NCBI GenBank assembly: GCA_000934385.1
Contig: KN880486.1
Location: forward strand, 1-64,000
DNA: 64,000 bases
Source of the DNA: Cylindrobasidium torrendii FP15055 ss-10
Taxonomy: Eukaryota; Basidiomycota; Agaricomycetes; Agaricales; Physalacriaceae
Direction: 5' to 3'
Every line of letters begins with the position of its first letter. Position 1 is the first letter of the stretch. The notes below the pieces were generated by a model. The model saw only the letters and a list, made by a program, of their open reading frames with translations. It was not told the origin of the DNA and did not search any database. Shown piece by piece: positions 23,608-34,456 of this stretch. The translations under genes and the position numbers were made by a program.

Positions 23608-24748
23608 ATGTCGGACACCGTCACACTCGCTGGACCTCAGCAGCGCCAATTCAACCCATACAGCGACAATGGCGGAACGATTTTGGCTGTAGCAGGCGCG
23701 AATTTCAGTGTCATCGCGGGTGACACTCGTCAGAGCGAGGGATACAACATTCAGACGCGTTATGCACCCAAAGTCTTCAGACTGTGCGTGATCCAATCCT
23801 ACCAAACCATTACATGCTGAGCAAACACAGGACGGACAAGGCCGTACTCGCAGTCAACGGATTCGCTGCAGACGGGAACATGTTTGTAAAGAAAGTAAAG
23901 CAGAGGCTGGAAGTGAGTTTCCTCGTTCTCTAGCGCGTGTCTAATGCTGATATAGTGCAGTGGTACCGCCATGCACACTCGAAAGACATGCCCCTTCGCT
24001 CAATCGCACGCCTCATCCAGTCTATGCTGTACGGCCGCCGATTCTTCCCGTACTACGTCTACAACATTCTTGGGGGTATCGAAGAGGATGGTGCGTATTT
24101 TGTCTCTGCGGCAAACTGGTTTTGACGCGCGTTGCAGGATCTGGCGCAGTATATTCCTTTGATCCTGTAGGCTCGTACGAACGCGAAACCTGTCGCGCAG
24201 CTGGCGCCGCTCAATCCCTCGTTCAGCCTTTCTTGGATAACCAGGTTCGTCCTACTTTCCCTCTACCATGTGCATTGCGATCCTCGCATCACGCGTCATA
24301 ACTGTATATCGCGCGTTTGCGCGCTGACATCCGACGTCTGGCCGACATCTTGCCTCCCTGTTCATTTCCCTGAGCGCACCACCACCTCGGCTGTTTGTTG
24401 CTTCAAGTCCATATGGCTCACTGTCGTACTTTAGATCTACTTCAAGAACCAGGTTGCAGCACCCGGCACTTCGCATCCATCACACCTTCCATTGTCGGAT
24501 GTCCTTGCTCTTGTGATTGACTCCTTTACGAGTGCAACAGAGCGCCATATCGAAGTAGGTTAATAAGTCTTCTCCTCAGCCCATTATTCAATTTCACAAA
24601 GGTCGGCGACGGTCTCGAAATCTTCATCGTGCTCGCCAGAGGAGCACCAATCCACGGTTTGGAAGCTATCCAAGGCATCCAAGAAATGACTAGCAATGCT
24701 GAGGGAGAGCGGGTGTTCATTGTTCGCCGTGTTTTGAAGTACGACTAG
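23608..24748 (+). CDS. PRE7: 20S proteasome subunit beta6 (PSMB1/Pre7)
   Basis: Exons 23608-23783, 23831-23912, 23961-24090, 24138-24244, 24435-24554 and 24602-24748 sum to 253 residues. The Ntn-hydrolase core starts at [20 protein letters not shown] and continues with [29 protein letters not shown] and a Y-S-F-D-P-V-G-S block. Beta6 is a structural, non-catalytic ring subunit. Intron 4 (24245-24434) is 190 nt, about four times the local norm, and contains a short GC-rich hairpin near 24309-24322. All other introns are 47-48 nt. A second proteasome subunit gene lies 17 kb away at 41.8 kb. Confidence 0.95.
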
Positions 24749-26562
24749 GCTCGTATTCTCGAAGTGTGTGTGTGTGGTGTGCAACTGTTTAGGTATTCCG
24801 GACACGACCGTGGGTCCCTTACAATGATGTACCATATGCACAATGGGTGGATAAAGAAACCCTTGACGCCTGACGGACGCTGGCAATCGTGTATCTTCTA
24901 ATTCGGATAATGCCTTTTACTTCTAGAGTCCAGCAGAATAAATGTACTTACTTTATGCAGTGTTGCAATTTCTCGTGACTTTCCATCTAACTTCCAAAGC
25001 TAAAACTGTGTTTACCAGTCCGTCGGCCACTGCCCGCATTTAATTGTGAGGTCAGGCGTTTCGTTGGAAGCTGAAGTCAAGAGATGGACACTAGACTCTC
25101 TCCGAGTAATATCCTAGCAGAGTATAATCGGTACTTGTAGGCGGGCGTCGCCAACGCCAAGGGCCTGCTATTCGAGCAGATGACATCTATATTGATCTAT
25201 TCGCTGGCTTCTGTCGGAATACTAGCGTGCTTCGAGGCTACCGACGATTTCCTTTGAAGGAGCATCAGCCACATGAAAATCATTCTCAGGAGGAAATGCT
25301 TCTGGCGGATGCGAACTACCCAGGTGAGAGCCGGAATGGAGTACAAGAAATCGGTGGTAGGTTGAAGAAGCACCTTTAGTATATGAGGTAGTATGCGGGA
25401 AGACGTGCGCCCAATTCTTTTGTTCGTCGAGTTTACATGATTCATATATCGGTTGACGCGTCTTTTGGTGAAGTCCATGCGAAGTTCGCGGTAATCAATG
25501 TACTTCTGAGTCCCAAATCATGCCACAGTTACAGCTACTGTCTACCATAAGGAGACAGAAACCATCATGATTCTTAAATTCTCTTCCCAAAAATGGGGAG
25601 GCGGACGCCTTATAAACGATCTATGTTCAAATTTTCGGGCCAATTTACTATTATATAGCGTACCGTTTATAGTAGTACTTATGTAACCATGTAATTCCAC
25701 ACAATGGGAGATCGAACCGTCCGGGCCGGAAGACAGATCGTGGATGTAGGGCATTACCCAAGGTTATCAAGGACCCCCTTATAACGATAAGATGGAAAAG
25801 CCGCACTTCTCGACGTCCCAGTTACTGTTGCTTAGTGATTGAAAGCGTCGCACTGACTCGACAATAGGTTCTCGCGCAACGCGTCTTCGTGATAGAATCT
25901 ACTACTAACCCTCTATGCAAGCAATCTCTGAGAAATAGTTTACAGGTAAGGTAGCTAGGCGTATCCTTGGTATACTTCGTGGCTGATCGGACACGTGTTA
26001 ATCGACTCTTTGCTTTGAACCATCTTCATCATCCTTTGAACCATCGTTGTCATCCCTTCATCGGTCTTTGAACCTTCTTCCACTCCTTGACCTATTCACC
26101 TTCCCTTTTAAGCGCATTCGCGTTCTGGCCTGCATCGACGCGCAGCCTTCTGTTCCAGTTCTGTTCTGCCAGCCACTTGCTATAAGTTATACTATAAGGT
26201 TCGCCCAGATTTCTGTCAGGATGTGTGGCAGCTTGTGCTCTGACTGGTTCCTTGCATAACGACGATGTGGTGCACTTTGGATAAATTGCTATCAAATGGA
26301 GCGAACCTGCGAGGTAAGAATCTGGTACCATTGTGCTCTTGTTCACGTTGCTCGGAAGTTAGACAAAAATCTACAGAGATGATCCTAAACTTGCATCTGT
26401 GCTATGCGAAGCTCCATTTCGACGCGTGTGATATCCATGAGCTATCAAAATGGACTGGACGAACGGGATGATACGATAGGCTTGCAAGTGTGTGTCAAGA
26501 GCAGAGAGGTACTTCGTCGATGTCGAAGTGTCAAAATGTTCGGTATTCCCTTTTTCGAAGAG
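24749..26562. other. 1.8-kb AT-richer gap with possible gene relics
   Basis: No intact gene is supported. On the minus strand two protein-like frames occur at about 25221-25500 and 25542-25754. The first is open in two frames at once, one with no ATG. They look like decayed coding DNA, but no family is recognised. Confidence 0.3.
26018..26086 (+). repeat. Short degenerate direct repeat containing TTTGAACC
   Basis: The octamer TTTGAACC, followed by A or T and a C/T-rich spacer, recurs three times within about 70 nt (near 26013, 26034 and 26067). It lies about 0.6 kb upstream of the GH71 gene. Confidence 0.45.
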
Positions 26563-26570
26563 GATATAAG
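26563..26570 (+). promoter_or_regulatory. TATA-like element of the GH71 gene
   Basis: GATATAAG lies 75-82 nt upstream of the ATG at 26645. Confidence 0.4.
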
Positions 26571-26644
26571 CTGGCGAGACTGTTCGAATTCCTCATTCTT
26601 CCTTTCGTTTTCTTCGGCACCATATAGGTCGCCAGTCGCTCATT

Positions 26645-28322
26645 ATGCAACTTTCTTTTGTTTTTTCTTTCCTCTTGCTCTCGGCATCTTTTACGGTTGG
26701 AGGCATCATTCCATTCGGGAAACCAGCGGTGTCGCAGCGCGCCGATGTCGGCCAGAAACTCGTTTTCTCTCACTTCATGGTACGTTAAATGCTACCCTCC
26801 GCCAAGGTTCCCATCTTTAATTCACGTATAGATTGGGGTCGTCTCCGACCGCACCAGTGCTGCGGAGTACGACGACGACATGAAGCGGGCTAAGGAATAT
26901 GGTATCGACGCCTTTGCGCTCAACATAGGCACAGATAACTACACCGACACCCAGCTCGACTTTGCATACGAGTCTGCTGCCTCCAACGACATGAAAGTGT
27001 TCATTTCCTTCGACTTCAACTGGTGGAATTCCAGCTCCGATGCCACAGCCGTCGGCCAGAAGGTCGCCCAATACGCCAACAAGGATGCCCAACTCAAGGT
27101 GGGCGAAAAGGCGTTTGTGTCCTCGTTCGCTGGCAGCGGCCTCGACACCGCTACTGTTCGTGCAGCTGCAGGTCTCGACCTATACCTTATACCCAACTTC
27201 AACGCAGACCAGGATCTCTCAGGCCTCGACGGCGCCATGAACTGGATCGGATGGCAGAATGATGGCAACAACAAGGCGCCTAGTGGAGGAAACACCGTCA
27301 CGGTTGCGGACGGCGACAATGCATACCTGAATGCGCTTGGTGAAAAGCCATACATGGCCCGTGCGTCCTGGCCACATTTCAGTTTCAAGTATTTCTGACA
27401 CAACATCCGACTGCAGCTGTATCTCCTTGGTTCTTCACCCACTTCGGCGCAGAAGTCGAGTACAGCAAGAATTGGGTGTTCCCTGGTGACCTTCTGTGGT
27501 ACGCTCGCTGGACCGATATTTTGCGCCTCGCTCCGGACTACGTGGAAATCATCACTTGGAACGACTATGGCGAGTCGCACTATGTCGGTCCGCTTGCATC
27601 CAAGCACACAGACGACGGGGGCTCCAAATGGGTGAACGACATGCGAGTCCATCTTATCACTCGGTAGAACTAGTGTGCTCATGTTTCGCAGGCCACACAA
27701 CGGATGGCTCGAGATGGCCAAGCCCTTCATCGCAGCATACAAGGCTGGCGAGACGGATGTTGGCCCCCATATCGACTCGGACCAGATTGTGTACTGGTAC
27801 AGGCCTACGCCCGCATCGACGGATTGTGATGCCACCGATACCACCATGGAGCCTGCGGATAACTCTACCGGAAACTACTTCATGGGTCGTCCCAATGGCT
27901 GGGAGACGCTCACCGACAGCGTCTTTATCGTTCCTCTTCTCACCGCCGCCGGAACAGTCACCGTCAACTCCGGAGGAACCGTCTACAACATCGACGCCCC
28001 TGCCGGCGCGTCAAGCTGGTCAGTACCCATGGGACTCGGCGCACAGGCATTCTCCCTCTCGCGCGACGGGGCGGAGGTCATCAGTGCGACCAGCCTGAAG
28101 GAGATCAAGGATGAATGCGTGTGCGGGATCTACAACTTCAACAGCTACGTCGGGACAGTCCCTGAAGGGCCCTCGGATCCGCTTGGTGAAGATGGCCTCA
28201 CGGCGCTCACCACTGGGCTGAAGACCGCGTGCGAGGCGGCACCGTCACTTCCCGCCACTCCCCCAGCCACAGTAGCACCGACTGCGACTGGAACTGCCAC
28301 TGCAGGGCCTACCGCTGCTTAA
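26645..28322 (+). CDS. Glycoside hydrolase family 71 alpha-1,3-glucanase (mutanase)
   Basis: Exons 26645-26779, 26832-27360, 27417-27642 and 27692-28322 sum to 506 residues. The enzyme cleaves alpha-1,3-glucan, a component of fungal walls. A signal peptide (MQLSFVFSFLLLSASFTVGG) leads into the GH71 domain, beginning LVFSHFM-IGVVSDRTSAAEY. Typical GH71 blocks follow: FALNIGTDNYTDTQLDFAYE, MKVFISFDFNWW, and IITWNDYGESHYVGP. A Pro/Thr/Ala-rich C terminus ends the protein. The third intron (27643-27691) uses a GC donor, GCGAGT, instead of GT: no GT site gives the right frame at normal length, whereas the GC-AG intron is 49 nt and restores NDMPHNGWLEMAKP. Confidence 0.93.
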
Positions 28323-29073
28323 AACTTCTTTTTCTTTTCAGGCAGCTTTGTTTTATATTCAAGTATTTATTCTGCGCGGAGAGATTCGTTCGATTCGTTG
28401 TTTATGTATATGTAAAACCTACCACCCATACCCACGAGATTGCCTGTGGCACTCGCCTTGTACAATGTTTAACTTGGTATCATTGATTGTCTGTGGTCGT
28501 GCTGAAGATTCTAGCCTTCGACGTTGCGATATTGGAAAATTTGAACAATCAATCCCTTTTCCCGCGACACGGGGGTTGAATCAACGTCGATAAAAGCTGT
28601 TGCAAACTGTAGACTTGCCATTTGGCATTGTTGTTCTTCGATCGTTGACTCAGCAGACTCGGGCCGAAGATCATTGGATTGGATTCGAGCACAGAGAAGA
28701 TTCGAAGAGCGACTCCTCCTTGCGAGCTAGATTCCTGGAGTAACTTAAAACCAACAAGTCTATGGTTTTAGGACGACTTGAAATCCCATGCAACCCACCT
28801 GTGATGTCTGATTCCTTCACATTCAGGGAATTATTTGAGCACTCTCCAAATTATGCATGTACATAGCAAGCCCTAGTTCACAATCGATTTCATGGATGCC
28901 TAGTAAGTACTGATACCTTTAGAGTTTTTCCACAATCACCGTGAGAACACATTGATCTTGTCTTCATATCACTTGAGGAATTCATCTATGTCTTTGCTTG
29001 CAATTGCGTTACATATAAGTTACATATGGTCCGTATTACGTCTAAGCCAAATCCCATGACAATCCCCCGCTTT
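28323..29073. other. Convergent 3' region of GH71 and CYS3
   Basis: About 0.75 kb between converging genes; rich in short A/T runs. No coding or structural feature is evident. Confidence 0.4.
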
Positions 29074-30493
29074 TCATACCTTCGCGGCAGCTTCCAATGC
29101 CTGCCTCACGTCTTCCAAAAGATCATCCACATCCTCCACGCCCACACTCAGTCTGACCAAGCCAGCACTAATCCCAAGCTTGAGTCTCTCCTCCTCCGGA
29201 AGCGTCATGTGTGTCATCCTTGCAGGATGCTCCGCCAAGCTCTCGACACCACCCAAACTCTCAGCGAGCGTGAACAGTTTTGTGCTGGTCAGGAACTTTT
29301 CCGCGCGGCGCCCACGGTGCTCCTCAGAGTCGCCACGCACGACAAAGGAGGCCATGCCGCCGTAGGGGACGCCCTGTGCGACCTGTTCCTCTGGCAGACT
29401 GTGGATCCAGCGCTGAGCATGTGGTGACAAGGACTTGAGAGCACGTGTGTGAAGGGGATGGGTCCTCAATCCAGGGTAGGACACCCGCTCGATGAGAGGG
29501 TGAGTTGAAAGGAAGGAGGCGACTGCCAGTGCGTTGGTCCCGTGTGCCTTCATGCGAAGTGCCAGGGTCTTTGCACCGCGCTGAACAAGGGCACAATCGA
29601 AAGGCGAAGGCACAGCGCCGACTGCATTTTGAAGATACCGCAGACGGGTGAGAAGCGACGAAGGTGTCGACGATGAGTGGTGCTCCGGCAGGATGAGTGC
29701 TCCGCCGACAACGTCAGAGTGGCCGTTGATGTATTTTGTGAGCGAGTGCATGACAATGTCGGCGCCTTGGAGAAGAGGAGACTGGTAGTATGGTGACATG
29801 AACGTGTTGTCGACGAGGACGACTGGACGGCTCGGGTGCTTGCGAACGGTGTCGACAACAAAGCGTATATCGATGAGACGCATCGTTGGGTTCGTTGGTG
29901 TTTCTGCATGACAATCAGAAATGCAAACAAAATAGCTTTTATAAGCACTTACCAATCCACACAAGCTTGGTGTTGGGTTGGATGGCGGCGGTCAAGGCCT
30001 CCTCTGTGGCCGTCTCAAGATCGAGACGGGTCACGTCAGCCTGAGAGACATGGGTCATATAACGCCAAGTGCCGCCATAGACATCGTTCACGGCGACAAT
30101 GTGTGCGCGTGCCCCATTGTTCTGCTCACGGGCGAGATGCTCCGCGAGCATGACCAGAGAGCCGGTGACTGCACTGCCGCTGGCATAGGCCACTGCACTT
30201 GTACCTCCTGCCTCGATGGCCGCCAGCTGAGCCTCCAAAGCGTCGCGGTTGGGGTTGCCTGAGCGAGAGTACTCGAAGCCTTTGTGCACGCCTATGGCTG
30301 TCTGGGCATAGGTGGTGCTGAGAGAGATAGGCGGGATGACGGCGCCAGTGGCAGCGTCGGGAGAGGATCCAACATGGATTGAGCGTGTGCTGAAGCCAAA
30401 CGCTGGGGCCGCAGAATGGGCCGGTGTTTTGGCAGCAGCAGTGCCGTGGCCGTTGCTGAAGCCGTTGCTGGGTCCGTTGGCATCGATGGTCAT
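29074..30493 (-). CDS. CYS3: Cystathionine gamma-lyase
   Basis: Two exons (29953-30493 and 29074-29903) flank one 49-nt intron at 29904-29952; the product is 456 residues. It belongs to the Cys/Met metabolism PLP-enzyme family and splits cystathionine to cysteine, 2-oxobutyrate and ammonia in reverse transsulfuration. Visible blocks are GAVIPPISLSTTYAQ, EYSRSGNPNRDALEAQLAAI, VNDVYGGTWRYM and VDNTFMSPYYQSPLLQGAD, followed by SLTKYINGHSDVVGG, which holds the Schiff-base lysine. The C-terminal LVRLSVGVEDVDDLLEDV is standard. A Gly/Asn/Ala-rich N-terminal extension of about 30 residues precedes FGFSTRSIHVG. Cystathionine beta-lyase or gamma-synthase are the alternatives; overall length and sequence favour gamma-lyase. 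Confidence 0.9.
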
Positions 30494-30556
30494 GATGAAT
30501 GAAAGTAAAGTGTGACCGAAAGGGTTTTACGTCCAAAGCGCTCCGTAGAGCAATCC

Positions 30557-30563
30557 TTATATA
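30557..30563 (-). promoter_or_regulatory. TATA box of CYS3
   Basis: TATATAA on the minus strand lies 64-70 nt upstream of the CYS3 ATG. The surrounding 30494-30864 stretch has no gene: it holds the CYS3 promoter and the Hsp10 3' end. Confidence 0.5.
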
Positions 30564-30864
30564 CCTACCGTAGTAATCGCCCGATCGCGGCGTGATCACG
30601 AAAGAATGGCGAATTGCGTGCGCACGCCGACATTGCTCACTCAGCGCGAACAGACGAGATCCGTGTTCGAGACATTTGTTCAGCATGCAGCTTTAATGAA
30701 CCACAGCGCGGCAAGGACCTGCTTAGACAGTTACAGTAAGCGCATGGACAAAAACGGACAGACAGAGAGCGGAGAACAGCGTGCATTATGCAAATTCATC
30801 AAGTATGTAGTAAGTAGCAGCAATTGTCACCAAAACCCTCGCAACCATATAACCCAGTGTAACT

Positions 30865-31581
30865 CTACTCTTGGATCTTGGCCAGAATCTCCGCATCCTT
30901 GAAGAGAGAGTACTCCTACAAACAGCGGTCAGCATGTGGTGTCCGGAAGAAGATGGGAGACTTGTACCTCTTCGCCAACCTTGATCGCGTTGCCTCCCCA
31001 GCCGGGAAGGAGGACACGGTCACCAGGCTTCACGCTGCATGGAACAATGTTGCCTGCCCTAGAAGCAGCGTCAGCACCGAGCTTCATTACGGGCGCAATA
31101 ATGCGCGGAAAGGGAATATGTGGTATGAGACTGACTTGTTAGGTGCGCCGGGACCAACAGCAACGACCGTTGCCTCAGGAAGAGGTGCAGAGGTTGCCGA
31201 GGTAGGCAAGAAGAGTCCAGATGCGGTTTTCTGCTCAACGCATTAGCACTTGACTATACGCCAACTGATATTGCAACGCACCGCCTCAGGCTTAAAGCGC
31301 TGTACAAGGACACGGTCGAACAGGGGAACAAGAGACTTGATGGACTTGAAGGTAGCTTGGGCGGCCTGAGGATGTAACAGTCAAAACTCGTGCACTATGA
31401 CCAGGATGCAGCCGACGCGTAGGGGAATTGAAGACAGATGGCTAGCCATTGGGGAGGGGCACTTGGTAGTAATTGACGCGTAGTCGCCTTCGCGTTGCAG
31501 TATATTTGCCAGTGAACAGCAGTCGCCTGCGCGAGGACCCCGGCCATGAAGCATGTAGCCAGAAGAACGACTGCTCACCAT
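30865..31581 (-). CDS. HSP10: Mitochondrial 10-kDa chaperonin (Hsp10/Cpn10)
   Basis: Exons 31579-31581 (ATG only), 31282-31365, 31136-31230, 30968-31058 and 30865-30915 sum to 107 residues. The mature core reads LVPLFDRVLVQRFKPEA, KTASGLFLPTSA, EATVVAVGPGAPNK, VKPGDRVLLPGWGGNAIKVG and EYSLFKDAEILAKIQE, with all GroES landmarks including the mobile loop. It caps Hsp60 in the mitochondrial matrix. The gene was missed as a long frame because every exon is under 100 nt. The ATG is placed directly before a GTGAGC donor at 31578, giving a 213-nt first intron; this start is inferred from frame and from conservation of the second exon (AAQATFKSIKSL). Confidence 0.92.
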
Positions 31582-31687
31582 TTCTGCTTTTCTGAGTGGT
31601 ATGCACGTAAACGCCGAGCGAACGGGACGCGAGGAATAGAGGCGAGGGTGGTGGTGAGGTGAGTGAGAGGTTTGACGGTAACGTGTA

Positions 31688-31700
31688 GAACATTCCCGAC
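31688..31700 (-). promoter_or_regulatory. Heat-shock element upstream of Hsp10
   Basis: GAACATTCCCGAC contains alternating GAA/TTC/GA units spaced by two bases (nGAAnnTTCnnGAn), the binding pattern of trimeric heat-shock factor. It lies about 107-119 nt upstream of the Hsp10 ATG. The position and the gene product fit each other; function is inferred. Confidence 0.55.
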
Positions 31701-32063
31701 ACCGGGGTCGCGAAAAATATCCCGGCAGACCCGAGTGTGCCGTGATGCCGGTCCGTGGCGCATCAGTTAGGCGGGCACCCCGCACTGCGAAAAGTCAAGA
31801 GCGCATTGAGAACATAGAAAGGTTAATAAGGGTGGCACATGTTCGTCTCGTCATGTAACTTGCCAAAATGGCTTGGAATCTATGCTGAAAAGCCTTCATT
31901 CCCAATGCAATCCGGGCAAATGAGGTGTTCAACGACATGGTCATCACATATCAATTGCTGTAGGTATACATCGTCTGAGAGCACATTATGTAGATAGAGT
32001 TACATAGTTGCAAGTAAGGTATTCATGTAGTCAATGTCGCTCTTACATAGATCATTCATTCAT
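31701..32063. other. Distal Hsp10 promoter and 3' flank of the next gene
   Basis: About 0.36 kb with no gene. It lies between the heat-shock element and the stop codon of the unrecognised minus-strand gene. Confidence 0.4.
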
Positions 32064-33658
32064 TCACAATCCCATAACCGCCTTCAGAATCGTAAACACC
32101 TCTTCCTGCCGTTCACGGAAAGCACGAAGTCGAGTCATCCCCAATGCCAACGCACTGACACGGTTCACAAACGCCAATGTGCGGCCCTGGGGGGAAGGCG
32201 TACGTCCACGCCTGCTCCCGCCGTTGCTCATCACCGAGCTCCGCCGGCTGGAATCCGAACTCTCCAGTGCAGACCCATACGCCCCATGAATGAGCATATC
32301 CCGCACCTTGTCCATCCTCGGCATACGCGGCTCATGACCTTCACGGAGCGCCGCAATGGCCAACTCGTCGTCTTTCTCCCGCCAGGCCGTCGCCTCCTCG
32401 CTAATCAGACACAACTCGCGCATAAATGGCTTCAGCTGCTCAGGGCATAGCTCGAGTGTGAGCGGCTTTCCCATCACGCCTCGTACACCAACAGCATGTC
32501 CCCTGTCCTTTTCGCCTTCCCAGACCATAGAGTTCATCGAGACGTCGAGAATAGCAAGCCCAACACTAGCAAAATAGGCTCGTGGGGAGTCGTCGTGCAG
32601 AAGGGGGGCCAGCGACAGTGCGTGCATCTGAAGCACGTCCGCCAATGAGGCGTACAACGTCTCTCGGATAAGCGTGATAGCTGGAAGTAGGTTGGGATCC
32701 AAAGTATGTGCCGCTGAAGTTGGTGACTGCGGCACTGTCAGATGCGAGCCAGACGGCTCAGACGGGGCATAGCCCTGGTGGTGTGGATGGAGAGGCAAGG
32801 CCGGTGGCGCCTGGACACTGAAGCCACCCACGAATGGCTGTGGTTCTGGGAGCCTCCCAGGCTCCTGCCATGTCGGTGACCGTGGAGGAGAGGAGGTCGG
32901 CAGAGGATATTGATTACGCGCTGGTGATGCTTGCGGAGATGGTGACGGAGATGGGGTATACATCGGTGGCGGAACAAAGCTTGCCTTCCTCGAACCTGTT
33001 CCGTCGATAGCATCCTGCAGATCTCCTGCATACCGGTCCTGGAAGCTACGCCGTTGGCTAATCTCGATGGCCACAGCCCTCAACCGCTGTGCCAGTGCAC
33101 CAACGCCAACATCTGGGTTTGAGGCGAGAGGTGGGAGCAGCGGCGGAAGGTTACAGATAACGCGCGCCAAGTCGTGCTGATGCTCTGGAGGCATACTTTG
33201 GATGTGGGGAACGACACTGGACCATGTACTGAGAAAGCCACGGAAGGCTGGAGGACAGTTCTCAGGCGACAGGTCAATTGGCATTTCGCGCTGTGTTGAG
33301 CCAGATGAGGTCGTATATGAAGCCTTGCTGGTCGAACCATTGGGACTAGAAACAGAGGTTGAGGAATCCGTTGATTTCATCCTCTTTCGAGGCAGGGGAA
33401 CGGAGGGCGGATTGGTGGTACATCTGGACCAGTCAGTTGTTAGACAATAGGATAAAGTAAGACGAACCTCAACGCTGCAAAGTACAGGCATAGAGCTGGC
33501 CCAGTAATCATCAGATCCCCTTCGGCGCTGCTCAAAATGTCTTCATCCAGTAACCGTTCCGCCTTAGCTTGGCGCAGCGAAGATTTGAGATAGTTGTGAA
33601 ATGCGTCTTGGATGTAATCCTCGGAAAGTGCGCTCGATGAACTGCCGTTGGAAGTCAT
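32064..33658 (-). CDS. Unrecognised 516-residue protein with a disordered middle
   Basis: Exons 33468-33658 and 32064-33423, with a 44-nt intron between, sum to 516 residues. I do not recognise the family. The N terminus (SEDYIQDAFHNYLKSSLRQA) looks helical. A Pro/Ser-rich, probably disordered segment spans roughly residues 190-280. A helical C-terminal half follows, containing LIRETLYASLADVLQMHALS, a Trp-containing stretch, and a final basic helix RLRAFRERQEEVFTILKAVM. There is no signal peptide or membrane segment, so it is probably cytosolic or nuclear. Codon use and the clean splice site support a real gene, likely restricted to basidiomycetes. Confidence 0.8.
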
Positions 33659-33725
33659 CGTGAATGTAAAGATCAGGTAGTGGTGATGGAAAGAAGAAGG
33701 GATCGACGCGACAATACAAGCCTTT

Positions 33726-33733
33726 CTTATATA
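33726..33733 (-). promoter_or_regulatory. TATA box of the unrecognised gene
   Basis: TATATAAG on the minus strand lies 68-75 nt upstream of the ATG at 33658. Confidence 0.45.
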
Positions 33734-34456
33734 TGGTGATTGCGGTGCCGTGGCGGTGCAAAGTCAAGGCAAGAAAAGAGAACAATGCTGTCATCATGCA
33801 AACACGTGCCCCGCGATGCCCGTCGCCCGATCTCCTGCGCTGTGCACGGAAACTCGGTGAACTTTGGATGGTGCGCATCACAGATAATTTGTTAGGTAAA
33901 CTGTGCCATTGTGTTCCAACTTCCACGTTCAACACCTGATACTGGTTACAGAACCTTGTAAGCCCCGCTTTAACGTGGGACTGTTTGAACGACAAAACTC
34001 GCATAGCCTTATAATCACCATGTTGAATAGCTCAACAAGTTGGCACACTTGATGTATAAATGTGTTTGTCCGATTGCACATAAACATAACGTTAAAGGTA
34101 TACGGGTTGACCCAACCTCTCCATTGACCTGATGCACACAACACGCACAGTAATATCTATGTACATGATCCACTTCATGACCTGCATGCATTTTGAGAGA
34201 GTAAGTAGGCGTGAAATGAACTCAAACTATGAACGCAGACCACAACAACCCTTGAAGAGAAACACGGAGAATGAAAACCTCATCAGTATAGTAAATAATT
34301 ATGACACAAAAGAAGTGGTATATGGCAGCATACGGTGCACACCGTATTAAGGCGTGCAGTGTGAATAGGTCAGTAACATACGTATGCAACACAACGCTTG
34401 TAAACATCGAATCCAAGAAGGCCTTGGGCCGCCACCTACCCTCCTAACTGGACATC
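33734..34456. other. Intergenic region between the unrecognised gene and Msb2
   Basis: About 0.7 kb, AT-richer than the coding DNA. It has no supported gene; it should hold the promoter of the gene to the left and the 3' UTR of the Msb2-like gene. Confidence 0.35.

Noticed and set aside
24245..24434. snoRNA inside the long proteasome intron
   Set aside because: CTGA sequences occur but no matching C box or terminal stem is present.
27643..27691. 28-nt GT-AG intron (GTAGAA donor at 27664) in GH71
   Set aside because: It is far below the intron sizes seen here and inserts extra residues at a conserved site. The GC-AG reading fits better.
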